A DNA stretch of 64,000 nucleotides from Annona cherimola (GCA_030490835.1 CM059971.1:41402012-41466011); one strand, 5' to 3'. Positions 37,101-51,100 are shown, numbered from the stretch's first letter. Notes: generated by a model from the letters alone, not told the origin. Made by a program: numbers and translations.

Positions 37101-38240
37101 GTTGTCATTAGATACCCGTTGGTCAGAAATCCTTGAGAATAATGCCACCCAGTCTCTTGCTGTGAACTTTTCCCTCTGGGTTGTTTGATATAATTCGTCA
37201 AGAAGATCTATGACCTTTGAAGCAATCGGGTTCTTGTTGAAGGAAGAGTTTGGAGGGGTACACTCATCAAAGGGCAATCCACATACAGGGAGACCGCATA
37301 TCCCCTTCAGATCCCACAAAGTAACACTCATCTCTCCAAATGGAAATATGAAGGTGTTAGTCGCCGGTGACCAGAAGCTTACAAAGGCATTAATAATGTT
37401 GTTGTCTTTCCAAAAACCTTCTCCGGTGGCTAAGATCGCATCTTTCACACCAGCGGCTGTAAGTACGGCTTCATGATGAGAGACCAAATGTTGTCCCCAT
37501 TGATTAAAGCCCGGGATGTTACCTAAGCAGCCACGGTAGACATTAGCACCCTCCTTACATATAAAAGAATAGTCTTCTAATTCTTTTTGCAACCAGCGAG
37601 GAGTCTCCACGATAAAATTATGAGGATTGCCTAATGCCCTGGTCGGGAGTAGAAAGCAACCAGAAAAGGTCTTGCGGGGATCGGTCGCAGCAACACCTTT
37701 TCCAAAGATATAACCTTCTTGACAGTTCAAACGTTCAGCAAAAATCTTCTCTAGAATCATAAAGATCCGAGTAGACCGACCGTTAATGTCCTCCATAAGG
37801 TGGCAACGCATGGGGTTGAAGTGAGAAGGCCCATGTGAACATTCAAAGCATTCACGGCTTGCTAAGGCAGGATACCACCAGAAATAAGAAGATCAACCTC
37901 CACAAGGGCGACCGAAGAAAAGATCGTACTTCTTGGCGCTCTGCGCAGTTTTCTTCTTCGGAACACACTGCTTTTTCTTAGATGTCATCATTTCTTCGGG
38001 AGAGCTTTTCTTAGAAGATTCATTTTTCTTTGAAGAAGATTTTTGCCTTTTAAACTCCCCACGGGCATATGCAACAGCCTTACGCTTCTTAACGAGAGAA
38101 GGTGACGTTGGAGGCGCCGCAATTGAAGCTACTTTGGAAAAAACAGTCGCACTATCCTTTGGCTCCTCAAGGGAAGAACGCTTCTTTTTCACCGCTGATT
38201 TCTCTCGTGGTGAAAGGATAGGAAATTCTGGAGAAGACAT
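34117..38240 (-). CDS. Antisense plant-mobile-domain gene in element D, multi-exon
   Basis: On the strand opposite to gag-pol lies a long gene. Proposed exons: 38240-35180, 35114-35022 and 34955-34117, with introns of 65 nt (GAAG|GTAAAC...TTGATAG|CTG) and 66 nt (CACCAG|GTATTTG...ACTTTTCAG|CC). Both joins keep the frame to a TGA at 34119-34117. The N-terminus is Lys/Ser-rich (SAVKKKRSSLEEPKD, KKKRKA-like, possibly nuclear). A plant mobile domain follows (INAFVSFWSPATNTFIFPFG, then EMSVTLWDLKGICGLPVCG), and the C-terminus is a predicted coiled coil. One in-frame TGA at 37895-37893 interrupts exon 1. An acceptor TATTTGCAG|GC at 38242 suggests a 5' UTR intron. Antisense extra ORFs of this type are known in Tat elements. 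Function is unknown; an epigenetic or anti-silencing role is speculation. Confidence 0.72.
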
Positions 38241-38671
38241 TGCCTGCAAATATATATATATATATCAAATTCAAAAAAAAAAAAAAAGAAGAAGAAGAAG
38301 AGGACTACCACGCGTTACAGCTTCGATTCAAAAGTTACTAATACCAGCAGTCAAAATGCTCCCCCTCCTCAAGCTGGCCGTCAAATCTGAAATAAGAGGT
38401 CAATAGAACCCGTGAACAGGTCATTTCAAAAAAAAAAAATAAAAAAAAAATAAAATAAAATAATAATAATAAAATAATGAAACCTGCTAAGTTATGGAGC
38501 GGTACCTCAAACCCGCAAATCAAAGGGTTATGGGCTCGTTAACTTTTAGACTCTTGAGGCGTTGTGCTTAAAAAAAAAAAAAAAATCCTCAGTGTGTCGT
38601 GAATTAAGAAAGACCTGCTAGAAAACATATCAGGAATCACGCCTATACAAGTAGCCCACGACAGCATAATT

Positions 38672-38685
38672 CCTGAGGGGGCATT
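38672..38685 (+). promoter_or_regulatory. Element D: polypurine tract
   Basis: CCTGAGGGGGCATT stands directly before the TGATGAGG start of the 3' LTR, as expected for a plus-strand primer. The preceding 38310-38670 is AT-rich with poly-A/T runs and would hold the promoter and 5' UTR of the antisense gene; a splice-acceptor-like CTTATTTCAG is seen on the minus strand near 38390. Confidence 0.7.
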
Positions 38686-39428
38686 TGATGAGGTATATTT
38701 TTAACCATGGGTCTATTATGATTGATTTCAAAAATAATAATAATAAATAAATAAAAAGGGAGGATTTATTATAGATGTATATGTGATAAAATAAAAAAAT
38801 AAAAAAATATAATAATAAAAAAATAAGTAAATAAATAAATAAATGGTACTCATCGGTTAAGCTAAAGCTCACGAACATAATAATAATAATAATATGTTGC
38901 TGAAGCTCGTAAAATATATATATATATATAAATAAATAAATAAATAATTTTACCAAAAATGCGGCTGAAATATTACCAAAAATTTTACAGCCAACGATGA
39001 AAGTTTAAGATCAGATGCGCCATTTCGAGATATCAAAAGCCTACTAAGCAAAGGAAGCAAATCTCCGGTTAAGAGCTTTCACTCATGACCGTTGCATTTC
39101 GGAGGTTCCCTACTTACGATTCTCTTCACAGCAACTCCGGATTTGTCGGAAATGGCGGCGTCGTCGGCAGCACAGATCAACGTTCTCGGCGGCGGCGCCG
39201 CTGGCTTCGGTTCTTCGACTCCAAAGAGAGCCGGGAACTTTTCCTCGGCTGAGGACGGTGTCCTTCGGGCATAGAGTGGGGAACCGCGGACTGTCGAGGT
39301 CGGCAGTCCTAAAGTTAGGGAGGAACAGCGCTGGAACGCGAGTCGTCGGCCCGGTACGTATCGTCAATGAGAAAGTGGTGGGGATTGATCTGGGCACCAC
39401 GAATTCGGCTGAGGCAGCGATGGAGGAT
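38686..39428 (+). repeat. Element D: truncated 3' LTR with HSP70 start
   Basis: This 743-bp stretch repeats 18121-18868 with few changes (TGATGAGG...GAGGCAGCGATGGAGGATG). It includes the plastid HSP70 5' UTR and first codons (ATG at 39152). One extra T near 39250 shifts the HSP70 frame here but not in the 5' copy. At 39428/39429 it is joined to an E-family LTR without sign of an LTR end, so about 6 kb of LTR is missing. Confidence 0.88.
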
Positions 39429-40292
39429 GTAGCTGTCAAGTGGTGCACGTCCAAATAACTTTGTGAATTTTTAATTATTTTTTTAATAGATAATTTGACC
39501 CCTAAATTAGCTCCTAGTTAGGGTGATTAATTATACATTAAATTAAAGCTACAATTTTGTGGAAAAGTTGCAAAAAGAGGCAGCTGATGCGGACGTGATT
39601 GCATGGACACTAAATGGACAGCATAAGGTGTGAACGGCTAAGTTGCATTATGTGATTTTTTATGATTTTTTAATAAGATAAATGGTCCCCTAATTAGGCT
39701 ACTACCTAGGGTAGTTAATTACCCATTAATTAAAGTGAAAATTAGGTGGAAAAATTGTGCAAAAGCTGCTACAAGTGGACCCCACCCAAGTGGATAGCTA
39801 CATGAAGGAAGAGAGGTGCACGTTCAAAGGCTGCTGTATTTGATTTTTTTGATTTTTTTTAAATAAGCAAAGTGGACCCCTAAGTAGCCTATTAGCTAGG
39901 GTGGTTAATTAGACATTAATTAAAGTCAAATTGTTGTGGAAAAAAATGGTAAAGTTGCTGCAAAGTGGACGTCCAAATAAGGGGCAGATTCGTGTCCATT
40001 AATGAATGGATTTTTGATGATTTTTTATAAGATAATTACTTAATTTAAATGGACCACATTTTGCCAAGTCAGAAATAGGGGATAAGCATGTCTTAATCAT
40101 TCTTTAAGTAAAGTAAAAATGGGGCCCACAAGCTGGAAAATTCAGCTTTTGCCCCAAGTGCATGTCCATTTGATTAAGGGTTGAGGAGAGAGAAAATGCT
40201 AAGGAGCAAACCTATTTTCCAGCAGCCCTTCACATCCCCATTTTCCAACAGCTTGAAGGGGAGAAAAAGAGGAGGAAAAAGATAAGGAAAAA
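39429..40292 (+). repeat. E1: left fragment of a long gypsy LTR (+)
   Basis: Starting GTAGCTGTCAAGTGG, this is a diverged reverse-complement counterpart of about 47120-46440 in E2 (shared CCCCTAAATTAGCTCCTAG, AGCTGATGCGGACGTG-like words). It carries internal 200-bp repeats (TAATTAGGCTACTACCTAGG-like words at about 39500, 39690 and 39890). It is cut on the left by the junction with D and on the right by E2, with AAAAA (40288-40292) as target duplication. No coding sequence seen. Confidence 0.82.
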
Positions 40293-40833
40293 TGTGGCGC
40301 CCCAAACCGAGATGTTACTTCCTTACCTCAAGATCTTATTGATTGGTAAATGTGAATCAGGATTGTAGCTCTGATCACGCGGCGGGTTCTAAATTGAATT
40401 TCATCCAAAAAAAAATTTCATTTATCATCATTCTCATCTTTACATTCTATATCATTCATCATACAAGCGTCGATACACTTATTATAAAATTACATATCTC
40501 ATTTATAACATCTCATCATGCTTTTCTACAATAAAAGTCTCCTTGACTAAATCATCACATTTTATATCCATACATTCATACATTCAATCACTAAATCATA
40601 TAGATCTTAAAATTCTAATTAAATTCACATACACATTAACATACCTTAGCATATCCATGCTTTCCCATTCCTTATTGTCTACCTGGCTATCATCTCGTGC
40701 CTTACTTCATTGCTTAAATTTGCATCTTCTTGAGTTTCCCAGTACCTGTCTAAGGTTTGGAAAAATAAAACGTGAGTGACAACTCAGTAAGAAAGCATTT
40801 TGTCTTTAGGGAAAGACTTCCTTTAAAACCTTT

Positions 40834-41167
40834 TTCTTAAACATCTTGAACACCTTTTTACTTGAGGACATGCATATGTCCTAAAGCATTATCACGAAAT
40901 CTTTATTCATTAGGACAGTTACATGTCCTTAAACATTATCTTAAAACATTATTCTTAAAATTATTTTAAGTCACATGTGAGCTTGTTAAGGCAAAACTTA
41001 TTCTTAAACATCTTGAACACCTTTTTACTTGAGGACATGCATATGTCCTAAAGCATTATCACGAAATCTTTATTCATTAGGACAGTTACATGTCCTTAAA
41101 CATTATCTTAAAACATTATTCTTAAAATTATTTATAAGTCACATGTGAGCTTGTTAAGGCAAAACTT
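40834..41167 (-). repeat. 167-bp tandem duplication in E2
   Basis: TTCTTAAACATCTTGAACAC recurs at 40834 and 41001, with near-identical sequence through each unit. Each unit includes two GGACAT...ATGTCC hairpins. E1 and E3 have a single copy, so it is private to E2. Confidence 0.93.
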
Positions 41168-41926
41168 ATACGTTTTACCCTCTTTAATTAATTTCCTTTA
41201 GTCTTATATGAACATTTCTAATGTTCAAAGATATTTACATAAAATCATCTTTCATTAGTGGACGTTTTACGTCCAAAACATTTTTTCTCATAACTCCTTT
41301 TTAGAAAAGGACATTATACTGTCTTAAAAACATCATACACATAAGCCTTTCTCGGTAAAGGATATTTCTATGTCTAAAAATATTTTTCATTTTAAATTCC
41401 TTTAGCCAAGAGACATTTGATGTCTCAAAATATTTTTGACATATCTTTCTTTGGCAATGGACATTCATATGTCCTAAACACTTTTCTATTTAAGCCTTTT
41501 TGAAATGGACATTCTCATATTCAGAACCAAGTTTGACATAAATTTTTTTCATAATCCCCATCTTGGGGCTTGTTTATAGCAAACAAGGCAATTAAACTAC
41601 ATAAACCATTTTCATAAATACATTTGCATAAAAATATTTCCTTTCATCCTTAGTATTTACACTTTTGTGTAAAACACCCTATTTTTAGGGTAACCATGTC
41701 ATAAAAATCCCTTTAGGATAACTTTTATAAAAATGTGATTTCATGTTCCAATCTTTGGGCTTTTCAAAAGCAAAACATAAGCAAATGCATTTCTCTACAT
41801 CCAGTAGTGACACTTAGCAAGTGATCACTCTACCTTTTGGAAGAGAATCCTTAAGAGCATACTAACCAGGCGGCTATTTTTCTTATCCTGCTCCCATCTC
41901 AGGGAGGGCGCTGCTGGCCTCCTGCC

Positions 41927-43713
41927 TGTTGGAAATATGTGGAAAACAAGTTAAATCTATGTTTTGATGATTAACAAATCAATTTAAGTAAGTCTTGACT
42001 ACTAACATGTTTGTGGATACGTTTAAGGGATATACATTTGAAGAACATAAAGCATGGAAGGCCAAGTCGTTCTCCAAGTCGACCCCAAGATCGACTTCAA
42101 GAAGAAGAATCTGTCCAGAATTGAAAATGGGAGAAGAACAAGTGAAGTCGCAGGCCAAGTCGACTCCACTTGCTACTTGGGAAGCCAAGTCGCAAACGAA
42201 GTCGACTCCAGCATCGACTTCAGTCGGGAGATTCACTCCAAAGTTGAATTTGGGATGGAAGAATGCCGAAGTCGCAAACGAAGTCGACTCCAGTTGCGAC
42301 TTGGGCGAAGTCGTGAACGAAGTCGACCCCAAATTCGAATTGATGTATTCTAAGTTCAAGGATGCAGATTCAAGCTCATTCCCAAGATCAACTTAAGATC
42401 TCTCAAGACCAAATCAAGAATACGAGCTCTTTATCAAAATCAAGTCTAAGGCAAAAAGCTTCAAGCATGTTCAAGATGAAATCAAGTCATGAAGACCAAA
42501 TGAGTCCAATGCAAAGCAAGGTGCATGAATCAATCATGCAAAGATCAAACTCTCATCAGATTCTCAAGGTTCAAGCCTATCCAAGATAAACCAAAGACAA
42601 GGACTTCAAGATCAACAAGATCTACAAGTATAAGGAATTATTTCAGAATGAAAATGATTAAAGGAAACAAGCCAAGCAAGATAGAGGAAGATCAAATGAA
42701 GATCAAAGCATTTTTAGCAAAGATCGAGTCAAGTCGCAACCCAAGTCGACTCCATGATCGACTTGAGTTGAAGTCTAAAGCCAAGTCGACCCAAGACTCA
42801 AGACTCGGAACTTGAAGAGGTGAAGTCGCACCCGAAGTCGACTCCACCTGCGACTTGGGTCAAGTCGATGCCCAAGTTTACCTTATCTGGAACTTGAAGT
42901 TGCGACGGAGAAGCGAAGTCGCACCCGAAGTCGACTCCATCTGCGACTTGGGCGAAGTCGCATCCGAAGTCGACTCCACATGTGACTTGGGTCGCAACCG
43001 TCGGATATTATTTGAACGTGGGCGCATTTAATGCGCGCCAACCACCTTCTAACGTTCGGATTCCCTCCACAATTATAAAAGGGAGTTATTGTGGACGAGG
43101 GAAGTAGCTGAGAATCATTAAGTGTACTTAACTCACATCTACAAGAGCTCAAAAGAGATCAAGTCATTCAAAGAGGAAGAACTTCGCTTCAAACTGCAAG
43201 AGCCCAACTTCTGAATCTTCAAAGCCTATATTACAAGTTCTTCTCTGCGCCAAATTGCTTCTACACATCTGTAAAGTGTAGACTTCTTTTATTATTTCTT
43301 TGTTTGTATTGAACTTGATTTAGTTTGAGGAACTAAGATCAAATGAAAGCAAAGTAGTGTGTGATTGGAGTGGAACTCATCACCTACTTGTGCTGAGATT
43401 TGTTGAGGCCCCCTAGAGATGGAATCTAGAAGAGAGTAGTGGCTCTAATTGTATTGAGAGAATACAATAGTGGAACCCAAGTCACCAGGAGCGTGAGCTT
43501 GGAAGAGTGGAGTAGGGAGGTTGACCGAACCACTATAAAAATCTTGTGTGTTTGATTTATATTTCTGCTATTTGCATTACATTGCTTTCCATTTCGTTTC
43601 TTCATTAAGGGGACTGGATTAATCCGGGGTTAAGTTTCTGTTTAAGTTATAAATTTTTAAATACCCAATTCACCCCTCCCCTCTTGGGTTTTGCCATCAA
43701 CTCGGGACCAACA
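41927..43713 (+). repeat. Solo LTR of the Sirevirus family inside E2
   Basis: TGTTGGAAATATGTGG...CTCGGGACCAACA, 1787 bp, has the same ends as the LTRs of B and C and the same AAGTCGACT clusters (42060-42330 and 42740-42990). The direct flanks are CTGCC (41922-41926) and CTGTC (43714-43718), a 5-bp target duplication with one change. The homologous uninterrupted site is visible in E3 near 53231-53245. About 200-300 bp in the middle (42360-42720) are not present in C's LTRs. Confidence 0.9.
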
Positions 43714-46700
43714 CTGTCATCCCTTAACGACTTGGCCATATGTAGAGTGGGCCCCAACCATCCCGACCGTGCTCTACAACTGGCCTATTCCTTGTACTGG
43801 TGCACCATACATTATCCTGACGGACCGCAGTCCATTTGGTTTAAAGAACCACAGACCGTAGCCTGTGTTCTTTTAACCGGGATCACAGACCACAGTCTGC
43901 ATCCATACTCGAAAAACATTATAGACCGGAGTCTATATATTTTTAAAAATCATTTTTGAAAATACATCACAGATCACAATCCGTGTCAACTTGTAAAGTG
44001 AGCGCACCCACTTTAAACAAGTTGTCATTTGAAATCCAATTTTAGGATGACCTTCCTTAAATTCTTTTAGAATCATTTTGAGTAAAACATTTTGATAAAT
44101 ATTTGAAATGTTTGAGAAACAATACATCTTAAAAACCCTTATAATAAAAAAATCAAAACTTTTGGATTTCCAAAAATAAACATATATTTCTCTAATATTT
44201 TCTTGGTTTGCATTTTAGGGCCTTTTGCTTACAAAAGTTATGCAATTTATCATCCCCTTCTCCACAACCTAAAAATTATATTATTGTCCACATATCTATT
44301 ATACTATTGTTTACATAAAGGGGAATTGCATAGTCTTTTGCATGTCATTTAGCAACCTGAAATTAAATCATTTTATGAAATCAATTATTAGGTTGGTCAT
44401 CCTTAAATCTCTTTCAACAATATTCGTATAAATATTTTTTGAAAACATTTTAATCATAGATTTCCTTATCTAAAGGAAATTAAAACTTTTCGAATATCAT
44501 TTATAATTAAATATCTTGACATAGAAAATTAATCTTTCTCTTTTATAATCTTAATCATTTATTGTAAAACATCATAAGAGAAATTCAAAAGTTATTTACA
44601 TTTGTTGTTTTGTGAAAAGGGGCAAAATTCCGTTTCTCTTATAAAATACTTTTGAAACAACATCATAAAGAACTTGCTTACTTAAAAGCAAATTCTTTAA
44701 AAACATCGACATAAAACATAAGATCCTTTAAAATTATATTCATGGAGAACTTGCTTACTCATAAGCAATTTCTCAAATCCATTAACATAAAGCATTCCTA
44801 ACATTGGCAACACTCGAGATAAATTATTTATCTTAAACAGTGTTACTTACTTCCTATGAAGCAGACTTTAAAGCTTTTCATTAAAGCCATCATTTTCCAA
44901 AACTTGTGCTTGCCCACTTGTAAAACATTCATAAAAACATCGGCATATCATCATTTCATCACATAAGGAAATATCAGTAATTTGAAAAGTTCTCTTGCTT
45001 ACCTGAGATCGCCATAATCCCTTTCTTCCATTCTTTTCCTTGCTTTTGCCTAGATAAATGAAAATAACATTTCGTTTATTCACATCAACCTCAAATACGC
45101 AAATCCCTTAGGTTTTCTAACCTACATAAATTCATTTGGACTTAGTTTGACCCGCTTGTCCTTCAAGACAGGTATTTATACTTAGCATATAGCCTATCAT
45201 ATCAATCATCCATTCATTTATTTTAATACCCTTATGTAGGGTAATCTTACATAAACATAATAATCATTCATTAAATCATTATTTGAAAGTTCATTACTTC
45301 CATTTATCATTTTTAACATATTTTCCATTTATTACTCATCGGTGCTCATTTTAAGCACTTAGTTGCTAACTTAGACATCATATAATAATCTCAAAATTTG
45401 AGATTATCACTATTTATTAAAATAGAAACCTAATCCACATTTTCCATCATATCTTTATGCATTTTTTCATTTTAACACTTCACATAATCCATTTATCATT
45501 TTCAACATCAAAACATGGAAATCGGGTGTTATACGTAACCCTAAGTTCCATCCTTTCTAAAACCCACCTTTAATAGGTTAAATCCTCATAATCATTTATG
45601 ATACTTGTTTATATCCCATTTTAATTTAAATTCCATCACAAAAATCTGGAATTTAACATTTATCTTGATTTATTCCTTAAGTTGCCCATAATTTTGAATT
45701 TAGTATGCCTGAATTCTTAAAACTTGAATTAATATCAAATCAAGTATTTTTTTATCTGAAATTTCTACCATACCTCAATAAAGACATTAATTAATCAAAA
45801 TGAATATTTCCAGTATGAAATATTTATTATTTCTATTTATTTTTGTATTTTTACTCTGCTAGACAGCAACATCCATTTTCAGATAATCCAAATCACGTTA
45901 ATTATTAGGTATATTTATACCCTTAAAAAATTTTTTTTTTTTTTTATTCTAAATATTTCTTATATATATTTTAAAATTTTCAGCCCAAATTTCATTTTTT
46001 AAAAATTATTAAAAATCATTTGGTGCAGCTGATCCTGACACCCGTTCAACCCTGTTCAGGTTGATATTCTCGGATTTTTAATTTCCAACATACTTATCCT
46101 TTTGAGCTAAACATTTGGTGAATTCTTAATTTACCTATCATTAGTCTTCCCAAAAAGTTTCATGATATAATTCGTTCATTAACTATTTCTTCCCTATTTT
46201 CCTTTCCAGGTCCAGATTTACTACACATAAGTATAGATTAAATGATATGGGTTCAAATTATATAATTAATATAATCATGAATCATCATATAATCATTATT
46301 AAACATCAAATTATTAAACATCAAAACAGCAACATCACATAGGATTTAAAAAAATTTCAGTTTTGATTTTCAACCCATAATCAAAGGGTATACTTACTTG
46401 GAATTGAATCAACTTGAACTCCATTTTTCCTAGCTTGGTTCCTCTTGTTCCCATTTTTCCTTCTCTTTTTCATCCTCTTTTCTCCCCCTCAAGCTGCTAT
46501 AAAATGGGGACATGAAGGGCTGCTGAAAAATGGGTTTGCTCCTTAGCATTTTCTCTCTCCTCCCCCTTAAATCAAATGGACGTGCACTTGGGGCAAAGGC
46601 TGGATTTTCCAGCTTGTGGGCCCCACTTTCCACTTTATTTAAAGCATGATTAAGACATGCTTATCTCCTATTTCTTGCATGGAGAAATGTGGTCCATTTA

Positions 46701-48116
46701 AATTAGCAAATTAATTTTAATAAATCCATTAAAATCCACATCATTAATGGACAAAATCTGTCCACAAGATGCAACATCCATTTCAGCTGCTATTTGCCAA
46801 TTTTTTCACAAATATTTACTTTAATTTATGTCTAATTAACTACCCTAGGTAGTAGCCTACTTAGGAGTCAATTTAGCTTATTAAAAAAATCATAAAAAAT
46901 CAGATAATGCAGCATGATGTCCACATCTCTTGCTGTCCATTTTGTGTCCATGCAATCACGTCCACATCAGCTGCCCTTTTTTGCAATTTTTCCACAAAAT
47001 TGCAGCTTTAATTTAATGTATAATTAATCACCCTACCTAGGAGCTAATTTAGGGGTCAAATTATCTATTAAAAAATAATTAAAAATTCCCAAATCTGTTT
47101 GGATGTGCACCACTTGACAGCCACTTGTAGCTGTCCACTTTGGTGGGGTCCACATATTATTGACTTTGTGGAATTTTCTTGCCACAAAATTTGTCCAAAA
47201 TAAATCCCATTAACTGCCCTTGTCATGTAGCTCACTTAATTACATATTTTGTAATTTTTAAAAAACCAAAATTCCACGTAAACAACCCATTTGGACGTCC
47301 ATTTCATGCCACTTATATCAAGCTCTTTTGAGTTAATCCATTTGCCACTAAATCATGTCATTAATTATTTTATTTTATCATGGATTTTTTCAATTAAAGT
47401 AATTCATCAAATCCATGTGTAATTACCTCCTTTTGACACCTCATTTATGCCATTAGTTATATAGTTAATCACCTTACTTTAACATAAACACAAGCTTACA
47501 TTTTTTGGTGCACAAAAATCAAATAATTATATACCCATTTTCTTGAAACCTATATCCCATCATCATTTGCTTAATCCAAGACTCTCATTGCATAGATCAC
47601 ATAATGTTAACTGTTCATTTCAAATTTCGTCTCAATCCGACTTTTATAGCTCAAGTTATGATCATTTGAATCCATCTTTGGATTTTGATGGTGATGATTT
47701 ATTTTCACCATAATTTCATCATTATTTTCATAATCTAACCTTTTCATATGATTAAGCACAAAATTATGTGTTTACCTTTCAATTTTCATCTTAATCCGCC
47801 TACCCAGCGTCAAGTTACGCATTTTCTAGCATTTTCTACTCTAATTGTATAATTAGCATCATAATCTCCATCAATTAAATCATACTATATGAGGTAATTA
47901 TCCTCAATATATCAACATTCCTTAATTCTCATTAAGCCTCTTTAATCACATTGACCCATATCGGCTTATATTGGACATTCATAATCACTTGCCCTAATTG
48001 CAATTAGATCGTCAATATTGCGATGGAAATCATTCATAATTCAACTAACTCGTACATGATGCATATTTATATACCAATTGCATATACATAAGCCTTACTT
48101 GGGTCTGGGTATCACA

Positions 48117-51100
48117 AAAAATGGGAAGAAAGAAGAGGAACCAAGCTAGGAGAAATGGAGTCCAAGTTGATTCAATTTCAAGTAAGTATACCCCTTGATT
48201 ATGGGTTGAAAATCATAACTGAAAATTTCTTAAATCCTATGTGATGTTGATGTTTTGATGTTTAATCATTATTATATGATGATTCATGATTATACAAATT
48301 ATATAAGTTGATTTATAAAGTTTAATTTGGGGATTAATCAGCCCATATCATCTAATCTACACTTATGTGTAATAAATCTGAACTAGGAAAGAAAAATATG
48401 GAAGGAACAGTAAATGAACGAATTGTATCATGAAATTTTGTGCGAATATTCATGATAGGGTTATTAAGTAACTAAAAAATTCTCAATTTAAAATAGTAAT
48501 CATGTTGCAAATTAAAAATCCAAGAAAATCAACCTGGACAGGGTTGAACGGGTGTCAGGATCAGCTGCACCAAATGATTTTTAATAATTTTTATACAAGT
48601 AATTTTCAGCTTAAAATTTTACAGGATATATAATACATATTGAGGATCAAATAAAAAAAAGAAAAATTAAGTTTTTATGGATATACATATACCCCATAAT
48701 TTATGTGATTCAGGCTGTCTGAAAAGGGATGCTGCTATCCAGCAGAGTAAAAATATAAAAATAAATAGAAATACTAAATATTTCATGCTATAAATATTTA
48801 TTTTAACTAATTAATGTATTTATTAATATATTTTATGAATTTCAAATCAAAACTACTTGATTTGATAAAAATTCAAGATTTTGAGAATTCAGTGTGCCTG
48901 AATTCAGCATTATGGACAGCTTAAGGAAAAATCAAGATAAATGTTACATTCCAGGTTTTGTGATGGAATTTAACTTATAATGGGATATAAACAAGTATCA
49001 TAAGTGATTATAAGGATTTAACCTATTAGAGGTGGGTTTTAGAAAGGATGGAACTTAGGGTTACGTATAAGACCCAATTTCCATGTTTTGATGTTGAAAA
49101 TGATAAATAGATTATGTGAAGCGTTAAAATGCAAAAATGCATAAAAATATGATGGAAAACCTAAGGAATATAATTATTTTAAGACGATACAAATAAATAA
49201 AATGTTATTTTCATTTATTTAGACAAAGGCAAGGAAAAGAATGGAAGGAAATGGATTATGACGATTTCAGGTAAGCAAGCGAACTTTTCAAATCATTTAT
49301 TTCTCCGTATGTACTGAAAAGATTTATGTTGTTATGTTGATATTTTTATGAGTATGTTTTAACAAACGGGCAAGCATAAATTTTAGAAATTGATGGCTTT
49401 AATGTAAACCCACATGTTTTGAAAATGACGGCTTTAATGAAAAGTCGTAAGTTTAGAAAAAGGATGGCTTAAGGAAAAGCCTCAAGGTTTGCTTCATGGT
49501 AAGCAAGCAACGTTTTTTTTTAAAGATAAATGTTTACCACAGGTGTTGCCATGGATTGGCAATGTTTTATGTTAATGGAATTGAGAAATTTGCTTATGAG
49601 TAAGCAAGTCTCCATGATATTAATTTTAACAAATTTTATATTTTATGCCGATGATTTTAAGAATTTGCTTTTAAGTAAGCAAGTTCTATATGATGTTGTT
49701 TTCAAAAGGACTATTATAAGAAAAAAAGGAATTTTTCCCTTTTTCATAAAGAAATATTATCAGATAAGTTTTGAGTTCTCTTATGATGTTTTATGATAAA
49801 TGATTAAACTTATAAACGAAAAAGATTGGTTTTGTATGTCATGATATTTAATTATAAATGATAATTTGGACATAGCCCGTATGTTTTAAAATGATATTTG
49901 AAAAGTTTTGATTTCCTTTTGACAAGGAAATCTATGATGGAAATATTTTGAAAAATATTTATGCGAATGTTGTTGAATAGGAATTAAGGATGACCAACCT
50001 AATAAGTGAGTTCATAAAATGGTTTAATTTCAGGTTGCTAAATGACATGCAAAAGACTGTGCAATTCCCCTTTTATGTAAAAATAGTGTAATAGATATGT
50101 GGACAATAATCTAATTTTTAGGTTGTGAAAAAGGGGATGGTATAATTGCATAACTTTTGTAATCAAAAGGCCCTGAAATGGAAACCAAGAAAATATTAGA
50201 GAAATATATGGTTTATTTTCGGAAATCCGAAAGTTTTGAATTCCTTTTATTATAAGGGTTTTTAAGATGTATTGTTTCTCAAATATTTCAAATGTTTATC
50301 AAATGTTTTACTTAAAGTATTTCTAAAAGAATTTAAGGAAGGTCATCCTAAAATTAGATGTCAAATGACAACTTGTTTAAAGTGGGTGCGCTCGCTTTAC
50401 AAGTTGACACGAACTATGGTCTGTGATGTGTTTTTGAAAATAATTTTTTTAAAGACACAGACTTCAATCTGTGATGTTTTTAATTTATGGATGCAGACTG
50501 AGGTCTGTGATCCCGATTTTAAAGGATACGAGTTGCAGTCTGTAATACTTTAAACCAAACGAACTGCTGTCCATCAAGATGATGTATGGTGCATTAGTTC
50601 AAGGAATAGGCCAGTTGTAGAGCATGGTTGGGATGACTGGGGCCCATTCTACATAAGGTCAAGTCGCTAAGGGATGACAGGAGTGCCAGCGGCACCCTCC
50701 CTGAGATGGGAGCAGGATAAAGGAACAGCCGCCTAGCTAGCTTGCTGTTAAGGATTTTCTTCCAAAAGGTAGCATGATCACTTGCTAAGTGTCACTACTG
50801 GATGAAGAGAAATGCATTTGCTTATGTTTTGCTTTTGAAAAGCCCAAAGATTGGGACATAAAAGTATGTTTTATGAATGCTATCCTAAAGGAATTTTTAT
50901 GAAATGGTTACCCTAAAAGAAAGGGTATTTTATACAAAAGTGTAAAAAACAAGGATGAAAGGAAATGTTTTTATGAAAATGCATGTATGAAAATGATTTA
51001 TGTATTTTATTTGCCTTGTTTGCTATAAACAAGCCCCAAACGGGGATTATGAAAAGAATTTTCGTGAAACTTATTTTTGGACATAAAAATGTCCATTATT

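Larger units (their letters stand above)
40293..48116 (-). repeat. E2: solo LTR of the long-LTR gypsy family (-)
   Basis: On the minus strand it begins TGTGATACCCAGACCC (48116) and ends ...GGGGCGCCACA (40293). AAAAA flanks both sides (40288-40292 and 48117-48121). Without the inserted Sirevirus LTR (1787 bp) it is about 6.0 kb, close to the 5850-bp LTR of E3. No interior domain remains, so it is a solo LTR formed by LTR-LTR recombination. It contains a 167-bp tandem duplication (40834-41000 and 41001-41167), arrays of short hairpins and conserved splice-like sites. It sits in E1 in opposite orientation. No genes are seen within it. Confidence 0.85.

Noticed and set aside
37859..37896. A 36-nt GT...AG segment covering the in-frame TGA of the antisense gene
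   Set aside because: Far too short for a plant intron; a simple nonsense change (for example CGA to TGA) is more likely.
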